A stretch of DNA of 64,000 nucleotides from Rhizaria sp. SCN 62-66 (taxonomy: Eukaryota; Rhizaria, unplaced). The stretch is taken from NCBI GenBank assembly GCA_001724265.1, contig MEDY01000051.1, positions 1 through 64,000 on the forward strand, given 5' to 3'. Under the pieces are notes generated by a model, which saw only the letters and a program-made list of their open reading frames with translations, had not been told where the DNA came from and did no database searches. A program made the translations under genes and the position numbers. Position 1 is the stretch's first letter. The number at the start of each line of letters is the position of its first letter. Of the stretch, positions 1 to 13,561 are shown piece by piece.

Positions 1-541
1 CATTTAACGGATGTTTGGCAAAGTTGTATGGATATTTAAAACCGCCCCTTCCAGGCGCGTTTTTGCGTTTTTCATAAACCTCTACATCAGGGGTACATAC
101 AAATGCAGTTACAATAAGGTGATGCTCACGACAATAAAGATACGTCCTCTATTTACGAGTCGCGATTTATTTAGGATTATAGACAATCAAGAAAGGAGTT
201 GTATTGTTAAGAGAGTAGTATTGTGTTCACTGAGAGGAACAACAAAGAACAGTCCTTGCTGTGTTGGTGTTCGTAAATAACGTTAAAAGAGGCAAGCCCT
301 GTCACAGACGTTCAGTTACGAGCAGACACACACAGACAAACGAATGGACGAGAGTATAGAGGTAATTATTCACAGCAAAGAGCGAGAGACAGAGAGAGAA
401 TAACAAAACTGCAAACGCAGCAGAAGTGTACATTGAGAGAACTCTCGGGACGCGGAACAAAGAGAGAACTCTAAAAGAGTCATCACATGTCACCAACCAT
501 TCCAGAGACTGACGCAGCGCCGACGACGAGCAGCAAGGCAC
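1..541. other. Intergenic, 3' side of alpha-actinin
   Basis: No gene is supported here. The short open frames lack any domain or repeat signature. The stretch lies downstream of the minus-strand alpha-actinin stop and probably holds its 3' UTR. A minus-strand AATAAA (TTTATT at 166-171) exists but is about 370 bases from the stop, so its role is doubtful. Confidence 0.5.
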
Positions 542-3500
542 TTACAGGCCGTAGGTCTGGTGGATCCAGGCGCGAAGGTCAACGTTGCCCTCGGGGTCCT
601 TGGGCGCGACCTCGATGATGTAGGCAATGTCCTCCTTGGAGAGGTACTGCTCCATGAACTCGATGCGCGCGGCGTGGCCCTGGTTGACGAGCGTGAAGGC
701 CTCCTCGAGCTTCTCCTTGGTGTTCTGTCCGCCGAGCGTGACGACGGCGTAGTCGAGGAACTGCTCCCAAGTCACGACACCGTCCTTGCCGAATTGGGCG
801 ACGATGGCGGCGACCTCCTCCTTGGTGCGGGACTCGCCGAAGAGGTGGAGCGCAGAGCGCAGGTTGTCGCCCGACAGCGCGCCGGAGCCGTCCTTGTCGA
901 ACTCGGTAAAGGCGGAGCGGGCGTTGTCCCACTGCTCCTGGCTGAGGCCGCGCATGGCCTCCATCTTCTGCAGGTCCGCGAGAATGGCCTCCTTGGTGCC
1001 CAGGAAGGCGCCAAACTGCTCCCACTGCGTGCGCAGCGAGGCGTCCGTCTGCAGCGTGTGCGGGTTGGCCTTGACGTCGGCGGCGACGACGGCGACCCAT
1101 TCCTTGGCGAGGATTGCGGCGAGGCGCGAGTCGGACTCGTACGCGGCCTTGGCGGCGGCGATCGTGGCCTGCTGCTCGGCGACAGAGCCGGCGGCGTTGG
1201 TGATGGCGTCCTTCTTGGAGTTGATGTCGGCGACGAAGGGGTCGGCGACGGCGGCGAAGGCGGCGCACGCGGCGTCCTGCTGCTGCAGAGTCGTGACAGC
1301 GGAGGAGTAGCGGGTAGCGCGCTGCTGGAGAGCGGCGTCGATGTCGGCCTTGAGCGCGGCGGCCTCGGCGGCGCCCTTGCCCTCAGCGTACGGGTTGGCG
1401 CTGCCGGCGGCGTCGGCGGACGCGAGGGCGGCGATGGCCTCGTAGCGCTGCGCGGCGTCGGCGGCCACGGCGGCACTGTCGTCGTTGTAGGCGCGCGCCT
1501 CGGCGAGGGTAAAGCCGAACTGCGTCTCGCCAATGGCAGAGATGGCATCCTTGGCCCACTGAGCAAAGCCGGCGAACTGGATGGCGAACGAGAGGTGCTT
1601 CTCGTCGGTGGCGATGTTGCGCGCGAGCGCGGCCTCGAGCTCGGCCTTCTTGTCCGCAAGCGCGGCGTCGAGGGTCGCGAGCTTGGCGGCCACGGCGGCA
1701 GCAGCAGCGTCGACGGCGCTGATGGTGTTGGCGCAAGGGGACCAGTCGCCGTGAGACGCGGCCTTAATCTTGTCGCCGATGGCGGTGAACGAGGCGACGT
1801 TGTCGACATGCTCGCTCCGGTCTCCCTGCAGCACCTTGAGCGCCGTCAGCGAGCCCTGCGTCGCAGTGATAGAGCTGGTGTCGAACGCGCCGCTGACCTG
1901 CGCGAGCACGCGGTCCGCCCAGGCGAGAATCGCGCCCTCGCGGGTCTTGTGCTGCGACGCGAGCGAGACGACCTCGTCGCGGTGCTCGTTCAGCGCGAGC
2001 GCGGCGTCAACACCGGAGGCCTTCTGGCCGGCGGTGGCGAGCAGCGCATCGAGACGAGCGCCCTGCTCCTGCTCGGCGGTCTTGAGCGCGGCCGCGTTCT
2101 CGTAGCGCTCAGCGACGAGCGCAGCCGTGAGAGGCGCGACGTGCGCAACCAGAGAGTCAGCCTTAAGCGCGCGGAGCTCGTCCTGCGTCGCCGTGAGCTG
2201 GTTCTTCTGGTACTTAGCGTCGGCCGTGGAGGCCAGCGCGGCGGGGTTGAGCGCGGTGAGCTGGGCCTCGAGCTCGTCCGCGCGCTGGCCGATCTTGGCG
2301 AGGCGCGCGGCGTGCTGCTCGGCCTTGCGGCGGAGCGAGATCTGGCGGTTGAGCTCCGCGACGAGCGCGGCATGGCGCACGGCCTCGGCCGACTCGACCG
2401 TCTTAAACTGATCGCGCAGCTCGGGGACCGTGAGGCCCGCGGGCGGCGTGAACGGCGGGCGGTTCGCAGACGCGAGGCGGGCGACGATGCGCGCCATCAG
2501 GGCCTCAAGCTGGAGGAACTCGGCAGTGAGCGGGACCTTGACCTGCTCCTTGAAGTGAAGGAACTCGTTGAGCTTGCGCTCGGCGCCGGCGTAGGTGTCA
2601 TCGATCTGCTCGTCCTGGAGCATCGCCACGGCGGGGTCGAACTTGGTCTTAAGGCGCGTGGCGAGCTCGACGTACTGGTGCTGCAGCTCAGCCATCTCCT
2701 TGTTGAAGGCGATGAAGTCGGAGATGCGCTGCGCGCTCTGGCGGATGCGGGCGAAGCCGGTGATGCCGGCGTACCACTCGGAGACGTAGACGACGAGGGA
2801 CTTCTGGTCCAGGATCTCGATCTCCTCGGGGGCGATGTACTTCTCCAGGCCAAAGAACTTGAAGGCGCCGTCCTGCGCGAGGGCGATATTGGCATGCGCG
2901 TTCTCCGCCTTGAGGGCGTCCCAGTCGCCGATCAGGTCGGGGCGGTGCTTGTGGATGAGAGCGCAGAACGCGAGGCCGTTGTTGAAGGAGTTTCCGGAGA
3001 AATCAACGACGTTAACCCCGCTGTAGCCCGCAGTCTCACGCTGAACCCAGCGCAAGAGCGCCTCGGTGGCGGACAAGTCCTCGTCGCCGACGTTCAAGTA
3101 CGACAGAATAATGGCCCACACGGCGCCCAGGACTGCCACTTCGAGGCCATCAACAAAGTTCTCAGCCGAGGGAAGCAGAGTGATCTTCACACCCTGCTCC
3201 TTGTTGGCAAGAGCCCACTGAATCGCCTCGTTGCACGAGTTGATCTGGAAGATACGACCCTTGGTCTTGGATTCGGCGGAGACCTTGCGAGCCCTGTTGG
3301 GCATGCTGTGGCCGCTCAGCGCCTCGATGAGGTCGACCAGCTCAACACCGGTGTCCCACCCAGTCACGATGGTGTCCGCAGTAAAGCGGCTCTTCTTGCC
3401 TCCGAAAATCATCTTCTGCGACACCCAGCGCGCGAAGACCTGTGATGTGACAGTAGCGGAGACAATAAATGAAGACACAAAACAGAACGGATAAGAATTG

Positions 3501-3772
3501 AATGAGAAAAAAGAGTATGAATGAAAAGGTTACATATGAGAGAGTGTAGAGCCATTGTTATAATGCAAGTTCTGCGAAAGGAAAGGGATCATACGCGTGT
3601 GACATGCGGGCGGCGCGCGCTTGCACGCGACTCGCAGTTTGGATCATTGAACTAAAAGGGCGAAACCAGGACACAAATAAAGCAGATACAACAAAAAACC
3701 AACAGAACACGATATATGCGTTAGACGTACACGGCGTTGGAGAAGCTTCCAGTCCTTAGTAGTGTTGGACAT
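542..3772 (-). CDS. Alpha-actinin-like actin cross-linking protein
   Basis: Two exons, 3731-3772 and 542-3439, separated by a 291-base intron (donor GTACGT, acceptor CACAG), encode about 979 residues. The first exon encodes 14 residues ending LLQRR; joining to VFARWVSQ restores the start of the first calponin-homology (CH) domain. That is why I prefer this start over the in-frame ATG at 3478, which lies in the intron. CH1 spans about residues 8-125 and CH2 about 136-240, with the characteristic AFCALIHKHRPDLI segment. An Ala/Glu-rich helical rod of spectrin-like character follows (about 250-830). The C-terminus carries EF-hands, the clearest loop being DKDGSGALSGDN; its twelfth position is Asn, not the usual Glu, so calcium affinity may be reduced. 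CH-rod-EF proteins of this family cross-link F-actin as antiparallel dimers. The length fits the family. The stop is TAA. Confidence 0.9.
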
Positions 3773-4736
3773 GGCGAACGAGCTATAAAAGTAAATGGCG
3801 ATGGAAGAGGCAGCAGTTGGATGAAACCGAGTTCGGAGATGCATGGATTTGGCAGTGTTAACTCAATAATGACGCAGTACCCAATTCAGATAATAGAGAT
3901 AAACACATAAGATTGCAGCGACACAAGAAATCACTGCAAAAAAAGGTACATATATTGTGGAACTTGCTTTGCTTGACATCGCTCTTCCCGCTCTGGTTTC
4001 ATGGCTGCCTCCGCCCATCCGCTAAAAACCGTTTGTGGCCAGATAATTTTCCAGAACACCCCGGTCGAACAGTGACGACGGCTTGTTTTTGATGACGCAA
4101 GAGAAAGTTTCGGGAGAATGATAAGCGCGAGTCAAATAGACGCGTTCCGGATTCGCTTCAGGAGAATCAGTTGGACGTGGGTTTGTTTGATTTGTTATTG
4201 TTGTTTTAGGACTTGTGTGGCGACGGCATGGGGGTTTAAACGCGTGTTAGGCGTGGCGTTGACGAGACCAAGCTGGGCTTTTATGCGTGTACGCTATTCT
4301 AGATGGCGCCGCGCCCTAATGCGTCAGCGGTGTTAATGTACTTCCTGCGACGACGTCCCCACTCTTTTTTCACTTCGTACAACTCGGTCTGCGCGTCGGT
4401 TGTGCCCCGGTTGGGCTTCTGAGACCTTCTGCCCAGTCAGCTCAAACCAGAGTCGTCGGCCCAGGCCACGCTTGCCCTCCGGTTCGCTGTTTGCGCCACG
4501 CCTTTTTGCTTATGCTAGATCGTGCCGAGTTGTATTTTTTTGAATGTCACACTTATACTAGTTGTTTTATTATCTCCTCTTTTGTTGTATTCTCTGTTTG
4601 CTCCCACTATCACTCATACTGTGGCTCAATTCAACGTCGTCCACTCACCCTCCCACCCCACACGCGCACGTTTTACTTTGCCGCATTTCTCTCGATTTGC
4701 ATCATTTCCATGCGCGTTTTGCTTAAACTTCCAGCT
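3773..4736. other. Divergent intergenic region
   Basis: This 964-base spacer separates the starts of the minus-strand alpha-actinin and the plus-strand SpoVS-domain gene, so it should hold both promoters. It is AT-rich at the actinin side and pyrimidine-rich near 4540-4730. I see no confident TATA box or other named motif. An acceptor-like CTTCCAG lies two bases before the ATG at 4737, which suggests a 5' UTR intron. Confidence 0.4.
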
Positions 4737-5669
4737 ATGAGCACTACCGCCGCTCCCGCTTCCACCCCCGCTGCCGCCCCTGCCCCCGCCGCCGCCTCCC
4801 CCGCGGCCGCCGCTGCGCCCGCCTCAGCTCCCCAGCAGAAGCAGCAGCAGCAGAACCGCCGCCCCCGCGCTCCCCGCTCTGACAACGCTGCCCCCCGCTC
4901 CGACGCTACCGGCAACAACAACCACCGCAACAACCACCACCACCACCACAACAACAACAACAACAACAGCGACGACAAGGCTGAGGACATTGAGGGCCTG
5001 CAGATCAAGATCTCCGCCACCACCAACCCCAAGCTGTCCGCGGGCTCCATCGCGCACGCTATCCGCCGCGGCGAGTCCCCCAACGTCATGTGCACTGGCA
5101 GCACTTCCGTCAACCAGGTACGCACGCGCACAGAACTGCTGCACCGACGTTGTTTCACTCCAACTATAAACTACAGTCGCATCACTCGTTCGTCTCGCTC
5201 TTCTAACTTTTCTCATTCTCGTGCTTCTTCTCTCTTGCTTCTTGCTCCACAGGCTATCAAGGCGATCGCCATTGCCCGCGGTTTCCTCTCTGCGGAGAAC
5301 ATCAACATCGTGGTCTGCCCCTCGTTCCGCGACTACCCCCAGCGCCTGCGCATGATCTTCAAGATCACCCGCGGCGACGACGTCGAGGCCTCTGCCGACG
5401 CCGAGTCGGATCTCCGCGTCGCCCAGGCTTCGCAGTTCGCCATCGTCGCGGGCGCCATTGCCAAGAAGGTCCGTGCCGAGGAGGCCCCCTTCATCACGTG
5501 CATCGGCGCCAACGCCATGGGCATCGCCGTGCTGTCGATCGCGCGCGCGCGTCTGTACCTCAAGCAGGACAACCTCGACCTCGTGTTCCGCCCCCAGTTC
5601 GTCCACGTCAACATGCAAAACGAGACGCGCTCGGCGATCCGCTTCGCCATCTTCTCGCGCCCGCTCTAA
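4737..5669 (+). CDS. Tandem SpoVS (Alba-fold) domain protein
   Basis: Exons 4737-5117 and 5253-5669 encode 265 residues; the stop is TAA. Residues 1-85 are low complexity (Ala/Pro, then Gln, then His/Asn runs). Two SpoVS-like domains follow, about 88-170 and 178-265. In domain 1 the splice joins STSVNQ to AIKAIAIARGFLS, matching the bacterial stage V sporulation protein S pattern around NQAVKAVAIARGF. Domain 2 has IGANAMGIAVLSIARARLYL in the equivalent place. SpoVS is a small Alba-like fold, so nucleic-acid binding is a reasonable inference, but no function can be read from the sequence. The 135-base intron (GTACGC...CCACAG) is a multiple of three with no in-frame stop, so retention would insert 45 residues into domain 1. 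An in-frame ATG at 4710 is less likely as the start because it precedes a probable splice acceptor. Confidence 0.85.
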   Translation: MSTTAAPASTPAAAPAPAAASPAAAAAPASAPQQKQQQQNRRPRAPRSDNAAPRSDATGNNNHRNNHHHHHNNNNNNSDDKAEDIEGLQIKISATTNPKLSAGSIAHAIRRGESPNVMCTGSTSVNQVRTRTELLHRRCFTPTINYSRITRSSRSSNFSHSRASSLLLLAPQAIKAIAIARGFLSAENINIVVCPSFRDYPQRLRMIFKITRGDDVEASADAESDLRVAQASQFAIVAGAIAKKVRAEEAPFITCIGANAMGIAVLSIARARLYLKQDNLDLVFRPQFVHVNMQNETRSAIRFAIFSRPL

Positions 5670-7459
5670 GTAACTCGCCCGCGCTGTATAAGCAGGTGTA
5701 TGCGGACAGTGTAGTGTGTAGCATAATAGTGACAGCTGCGGCAGGTAACGGACGAGACAAAAACACTACATGAAGCGCCGCACACGCACGGGGAAGTGAA
5801 CTTGTGCTTTGCATGCAATTTCATTCATTCATCATCATTTGGTGTTACGTTGTGCGTGAATGAAAAACATAATAATTAATGAGCAAGCATAAGCATACGC
5901 CACATCACGTTTTAAAAAGAAGCAAGTTTGACGGCAAAGTTAGTTCTCTACCGGTCGTTATATATCAAAACGAGCAAACTATGACTCATCTTTGTGAGGC
6001 TTATGAGTGCGATATATGACCCTGGACCGGCGGAGATACAACCAGAGCCAGAATAGCCAGGGCCGCCTTGCATTTACAGTCGTTGTTTGCTGTATTTTAG
6101 CAGCTGTTGGAGCTGTAGCTGTAGCTGTTGCTGTAACTATTGCAGTAGTCGTCGTTTCTGTTTGTTAATCGTCGTCGTTGTTGTTGAACCGAGCTGTAGT
6201 TTTTGTTTAGTTCTGTGCCTAGCCATGAGCTAGCTAACACCTCGGGCGGTTTGTTAACTCGGGTGACCGTGCGCATTTGTGCAATATCACACTCTACAAC
6301 CAACATTCATATGACCCGCACATATATGACCTGCTGTCATTTATATATGCACTGCACGACACTCCCTGGTCGGTCAGTTCTGATCTCGTACTCTGCTTTG
6401 TATGCAGGGACTGAGTGATATGATGTTGATGTTGTGTTGTTATGTTGTCCGGTGTTTCACTTTTGTGTTACCTGACCCCGTTGCGTTAGTTTGTGTCACT
6501 AATACGCCGCTCCTCGGCCGGCCGAACTTGAACAAACAACAACTCCTTCGCAGTGCGTTTTTTTTGTGGAACTAACTTAAACTTCTCGATTGCTTATTTA
6601 CTACGCTGACTACTGTTTCTGCCGCGCCATGTAAAAGCCATCTCTTTTGCTGTGCTGTGTGTTGTTGCTTTGTTGTGTTGATTATACGTGTGTTTTTGAC
6701 GACTCTGTTCTAATGTGTTATTTATGCGTGCATGTGCGTTTACGTGCGTGTGTTGTGGTTGTACGTTCTTCGTACATCACCGTTGGTGTCAGTAGGTCAG
6801 TAAGTCAGTGCTAGAGGTCAGGTCGCAGTGCCTGCGCTAGTGTAAGTGGTAATGCTTGTGTTTGAGTATGTGAGTGAGTGTGAGTATGTGTATATGTTGT
6901 TGCTGTTTTTATGGTAATTTAGAGGTAGGGGAGGAACTTGAATGTCTCTTGTTCGTGGTACTTGAGAGTAATAGTAAGTATTATTGCAATAGATTCTGTA
7001 ATTCATGTTACCTTTTCAATTCCGCTTCACTATCAATTCGCTACACCAGCGACCAATGCGGAAAGTAGATTGCAATACAACAAGAATTTGAACAAGAACC
7101 AGGTTGGTCGGCGAGTTCGGAATAATGGACGTAATGTGATCATATAACAGTTTAAAGTTTCTGAAAAAGATACTTTATGTAGTACACTTACAAAAATCTA
7201 AGAAAACACAACCACTTACTTTCTAAAAATGACTGATTGTGACATTACTAACTAGTAACAAAACAAACTAAAAAAATACACTAATCGTAACAAACAACAT
7301 CAACACAGCAAAGTAACTTGAAGCTAACTCAACAGTGATATCTTTTCTTCAGGAAGCCATGCTAGAGTCGTCATTGTTGTTGATCTTTTAACTTATTTCC
7401 GCCTCCAACTTGCGGACAAACCGCCCAAAACACAAGATTCTTACACAATAGGTTCTCGC
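5670..7459. other. Intergenic region between convergent genes
   Basis: This 1.8 kb spacer lies between the 3' ends of the SpoVS gene (+) and AGPS (-). It is AT-rich with GT-rich stretches (about 6700-6900) and short TTG/CTG-like runs (6100-6200). The open frames are all under 75 codons and have no recognisable content. I see no RNA gene. Confidence 0.5.
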
Positions 7460-9944
<2,485 letters not shown>

Positions 9945-11274
9945 CAAAACAGCCTGAGGACAATAACGGAGTAAAGAAATAACAGGTGCGAGAAAGTTTT
10001 GAGCATATAAAACATCTGTTGACATCGGTCTTGTTTGATTTGGTGCGTAAGGCAAAGCTGGGACTATGGATTCGTAGAGCGAGTGTGGCGACGGGGATGC
10101 CAGCGGTGTTGGTGCCCGGCGGTCAATTGCAGAGAGTGTTGTTCATCGTCAACAGTCGCGAACGAAATGATTCAAGATACTAAACCAAGTCTTATACTTG
10201 ATTCATAAATCACAATGGTGCTGGAAACCTTGTGCGTCGACAAATAGCTTGTTTCCTTTCCCCCTGCAGCTGACTCGGTCAGACAAGGGGAAATTAAGCC
10301 GCAGCTCGTCGCGCCATTTTGTTCAACAAGATATACACACAAACTCTCATCAGACCACAGTCAAACTGATATGATATTATATGAGCGTGCTTATTTAACA
10401 TTAATATTTATATTAATCCGGTGTAGGATTCGTTAATACGTAGTTACACGATGGTTTCGTGATGGAGAGCAATCCGGAGATCATCGTCAAAACACCACAT
10501 TTCGAGTGATATCATCATTAGGACGACACGTTTTAGCGGTTATCACAGGGCTATACTAAGGATATGGACCGCCACGTTTCATTCCTACGAGTTTGCTTTC
10601 ATTGCTACTCGTTATATTGTCATGTAGCAATGGTTTTTGTCGTGTGCTCGAAATTGATAACTGTCTCCTTTTACCTTCCAGCACAGCACAACTTTGTTGA
10701 AAAGAAATCTGAAGCTTGAAATAACGTGAAAGCCGATGTGTCAATGCTTACTTCTTGGCTTGATGATGCTACAACAAGGTATACTACTGACGCGGCCGCG
10801 AAAGTGGCTGAGTTTGGCCTCTTGAGTTGTTGCAGAAATGAGGGAAAACATGAGATATGAATGCGTAAATCTGACTTTAGGAGGATAAAACAGAGTACTA
10901 CATGGAACTATTTACGAAATACAAGGCGCGTGAAGGTTGTTTGAATTGACTCACATTAAGACGTACGGGCACGCTAAATTACCCTATTCATAGTCTATCC
11001 GTTGCAGGCTCGAGGGCGTCACTTTGGACGCCGATGCGCGGATAATCTCATGATCAGAACTCGCACCAGTGTCCGACGCTAGCGTCAAGTTTGAACACCC
11101 TAATTTTATGAATCACATTCTCTATGATCTTCTTTTTAAATCTCACAGATCTTTGTTGTTATTCCACAATCCCCCTTCTTAGACCCGGTAGAAGACAACA
11201 CCTGTAGCAAGCGAGATCCAATACTACCTTTGTTCTCCGTTCGCAACCTCTCGCTCTCATCCCCGACCCTCCCG
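9945..11274. other. Divergent intergenic region AGPS/Hsp70
   Basis: This 1.3 kb spacer should contain the promoters of AGPS (-) and the Hsp70 gene (+). It is AT-rich, especially 10370-10420. I looked for heat-shock elements (alternating GAA/TTC blocks) before the Hsp70 start and found no convincing array. A nested imperfect hairpin lies at 10257-10293. The longest open frame, about 60 codons near 10650, has no coding signature. Confidence 0.45.
10257..10293. other. Imperfect nested hairpin
   Basis: The outer arms TTTCCCC (10257-10263) and GGGGAAA (10287-10293) pair. The inner arms CTGAC (10270-10274) and GTCAG (10278-10282) pair around a three-base loop. Its function is unknown; it could be chance, or a structured element in the AGPS 5' leader or promoter. 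Confidence 0.35.
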
Positions 11275-13561
11275 ATGTCCAACTCCGCGCCCGCGCCGTG
11301 TCCCGCGATTGGCATCGACCTCGGCACGACGTACTCGTGCGTGGCCGTGCACCGCCAGGGCCGCGTCGAGATCATCGCCAACGAGCTCGGCGAGCGCACA
11401 ACGCCGTCCTACGTCGCCTTCACCGACGCGGGCGCGCTTGTCGGTCAGTCCGCCAAGAACCTCATGGCCGAGCGCGACCAGGCGAACATCGTGTTTGACG
11501 CCAAGCGGCTGATCGGGCGCTCGTTCGACGACCCCTCGGTGCAGGCCGACGCGCGGCTCTGGCCATTCAAGCTCGTCAGGGACGTGGCGACAGGCGCTCC
11601 CATGATCGAGGTCACCTGGGCCGGGAAAACCATCACGCGCTCGCCGCAGCAGATCTCCAGCCTCGTGCTGGGCAAGATGAAGACGATCGCGGAGGAGTTC
11701 CTGGGCACGCCCGTCACGCGCGCAGTCGTCACCGTGCCGGCCTACTTCAATGACGCGCAGCGCGCCGCGACCAGGTACGGACATGCTTGACTGCAAAGAT
11801 CGCCATATGCCAAAGTATCAGCTCACGTCAATATTACGTTCTCTTATATAATTCTTTGTTTTGTATTCGTGTTCTATAATTCGCTTGTCTTGCCTCGCTG
11901 TCATAATATTTGTTTACCCTCACTTTTGCATCGTTTCTTGCTCTCTCCAACGACACAGGGACGCCGGTCAGATGGCCGGTCTTGAAGTGCGCCGCATCAT
12001 CAACGAGCCCACCGCCGCCGCCATCGCCTACGGCCTCGGCGCTTGCCGCAACACCGACACCGCCGACGACACCGAGATCACCCCTAACTCTAGCAAAGCC
12101 CACGGTAACTCTGACGGCTCCGACGCTGCTGCAGTGCTGGGCGAGGACGAGAAGCGCATCCTCGTCTTCGACCTGGGCGGCGGCACTTTCGACATTTCTC
12201 TGCTCTCGGTCAGTGCGGGGCTGTTTCAGGTGCTTGCGACCGCGGGTGACACGCACCTGGGCGGCGAGGACCTGGACCAGGCACTCATGGGACACCTGCT
12301 CGCCGTGTTTTCGCGCTCGCACCGGGCGCTGCTGACGGACGCGCCGATCGACCCCGCGTCCCCGGCCGGCGCACGCGCGCTGCGGCGGCTCAAGGCCGCG
12401 AGCGAGCGTGTCAAGCGCGCGCTGTCGGCGCAGACGCTCGCGAGCGTCGAGATCGACGCCTTCTGGGGCGGTGCTGACCTCAAGGCCACGGTCACGCGCG
12501 CGCGCTTCGAGGCGCTGTGCGCGGGTTTTTTTGCGCGGTGCATTGCGCCGCTGGACGGCGTGCTGGCCGACGCGCGCGTGAGCAAGGGCAAGGTGGACGA
12601 GGTCGTGCTCATCGGGGGCAGCACGCGCATCCCCAAGGTCCGCGAGCTCATCACGGCGTACTTTGACGGTCGCGCGCCCAACACCAGCGTCAACCCCGAC
12701 GAGGCCGTCGCGTACGGCGCTGCTGTGCAGGCCGCTATGCTCGCGGCGGGCGGCGCCCATAGTGGCGAGGCGGGGGACACGGCCGCGGGCGGCGTGGCCG
12801 ACATGCTGCTGGTGGACGTGGCGCCGCTGTCACTGGGCGTCGAGACGGCGGGCGGCGTCATGTCCGTCGTGATCCCGCGCAACACTGAGGTGCCGTACAA
12901 AACGACCAAGTACTACTCGACGGACCGCGACGGGCAGCGCGCCGTTGACGTGAGCATCTACGAGGGCGAGCGCCCCCAAGTCGCGGACAACCACTTCCTG
13001 GGCAAGTTCTCGCTCGAAGGGCTGCCCGACGCGCCCGCGGGCGTGCTGCGCGTCAAAGTCACCTTCGCGCTCGACGAGAACGGGCTGCTCGCGGTCTCCG
13101 CGGTGGAGGAGAGCACCAACACGCGGTGCGCCATCACGATCGCGAACGACGCCGGCGCAGGCCGGCTCACTGCGGCGCAGGTCTCCGCGCTCGTCGCCGA
13201 GGCCGAGCAGTTCCGGCTCCAGGACGCCGCGGCGCGCGCGGTCAGCGTCGGCCGGCTGCGCTGCGAGGCGCTGGCGGCGCAGGTTACGGCCGCGGCGGCG
13301 GCACTGGCGGCGCGGCTGAGCGCGGCAGACGTCACACGGCTCACCAACGCCGTCGAGGACTGCAAGGCGTGGCTCGTGGTAAACCGGGACGCCAATCGCG
13401 CGCAGTATGAGGGCGCGTTCGCGCGGCTCGACAAGGCGTGTGATGGTATTCTTAACAGGGCGTATGCCGAGCACGTGGCTGCGGGCGGCGAAGTGCCCTC
13501 CTCCGCGTCCGCGTCTACGTCTGCTGCTGCGACAGAGGCTAAGACCGATGCAAGTGCTTAA
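11275..13561 (+). CDS. Divergent Hsp70-family chaperone
   Basis: Exons 11275-11774 and 11959-13561 (intron donor GTACGG, acceptor CACAG) encode 700 residues; the stop is TAA. ATPase-domain signatures are all present: [10 protein letters not shown] near the N-terminus, [13 protein letters not shown] across the end of exon 1, [25 protein letters not shown] and [12 protein letters not shown]. The substrate-binding domain follows, with [17 protein letters not shown] and a helical lid. Three features are unusual. An acidic, Ser/Asn-rich insert of about 30 residues follows AIAYGLG. The usual segment of the substrate-binding domain is replaced by YYSTDRDGQ. The protein ends in an Ala/Ser/Thr tail without EEVD. 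It has no signal peptide or ER-retention signal, so it is probably a cytosolic or nuclear paralogue unable to use EEVD-binding TPR co-chaperones. An in-frame ATG at 11230 would add 15 residues; I prefer 11275 because the Hsp70 core starts soon after it. Confidence 0.9.

Noticed and set aside
560-3445. 961-codon open frame antisense to alpha-actinin
   Set aside because: It is a mirror frame created by GC-rich codons. Its translation (Gly/Leu/Val/Arg-rich) has no domain, while the opposite strand has CH and EF-hand domains.
3478-3480. ATG as the alpha-actinin start (MSSFIVSATVTSQ)
   Set aside because: These codons lie in the intron; the exon at 3731-3772 supplies the conserved residues preceding VFARW.
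6097-6306. Minus-strand frame with Ser/Asn/Tyr repeats
   Set aside because: Short, in AT-rich spacer, with no flanking exon that extends it.
10900-11274. Heat-shock elements upstream of Hsp70
   Set aside because: Only isolated GAA or TTC blocks were found, not an alternating array.
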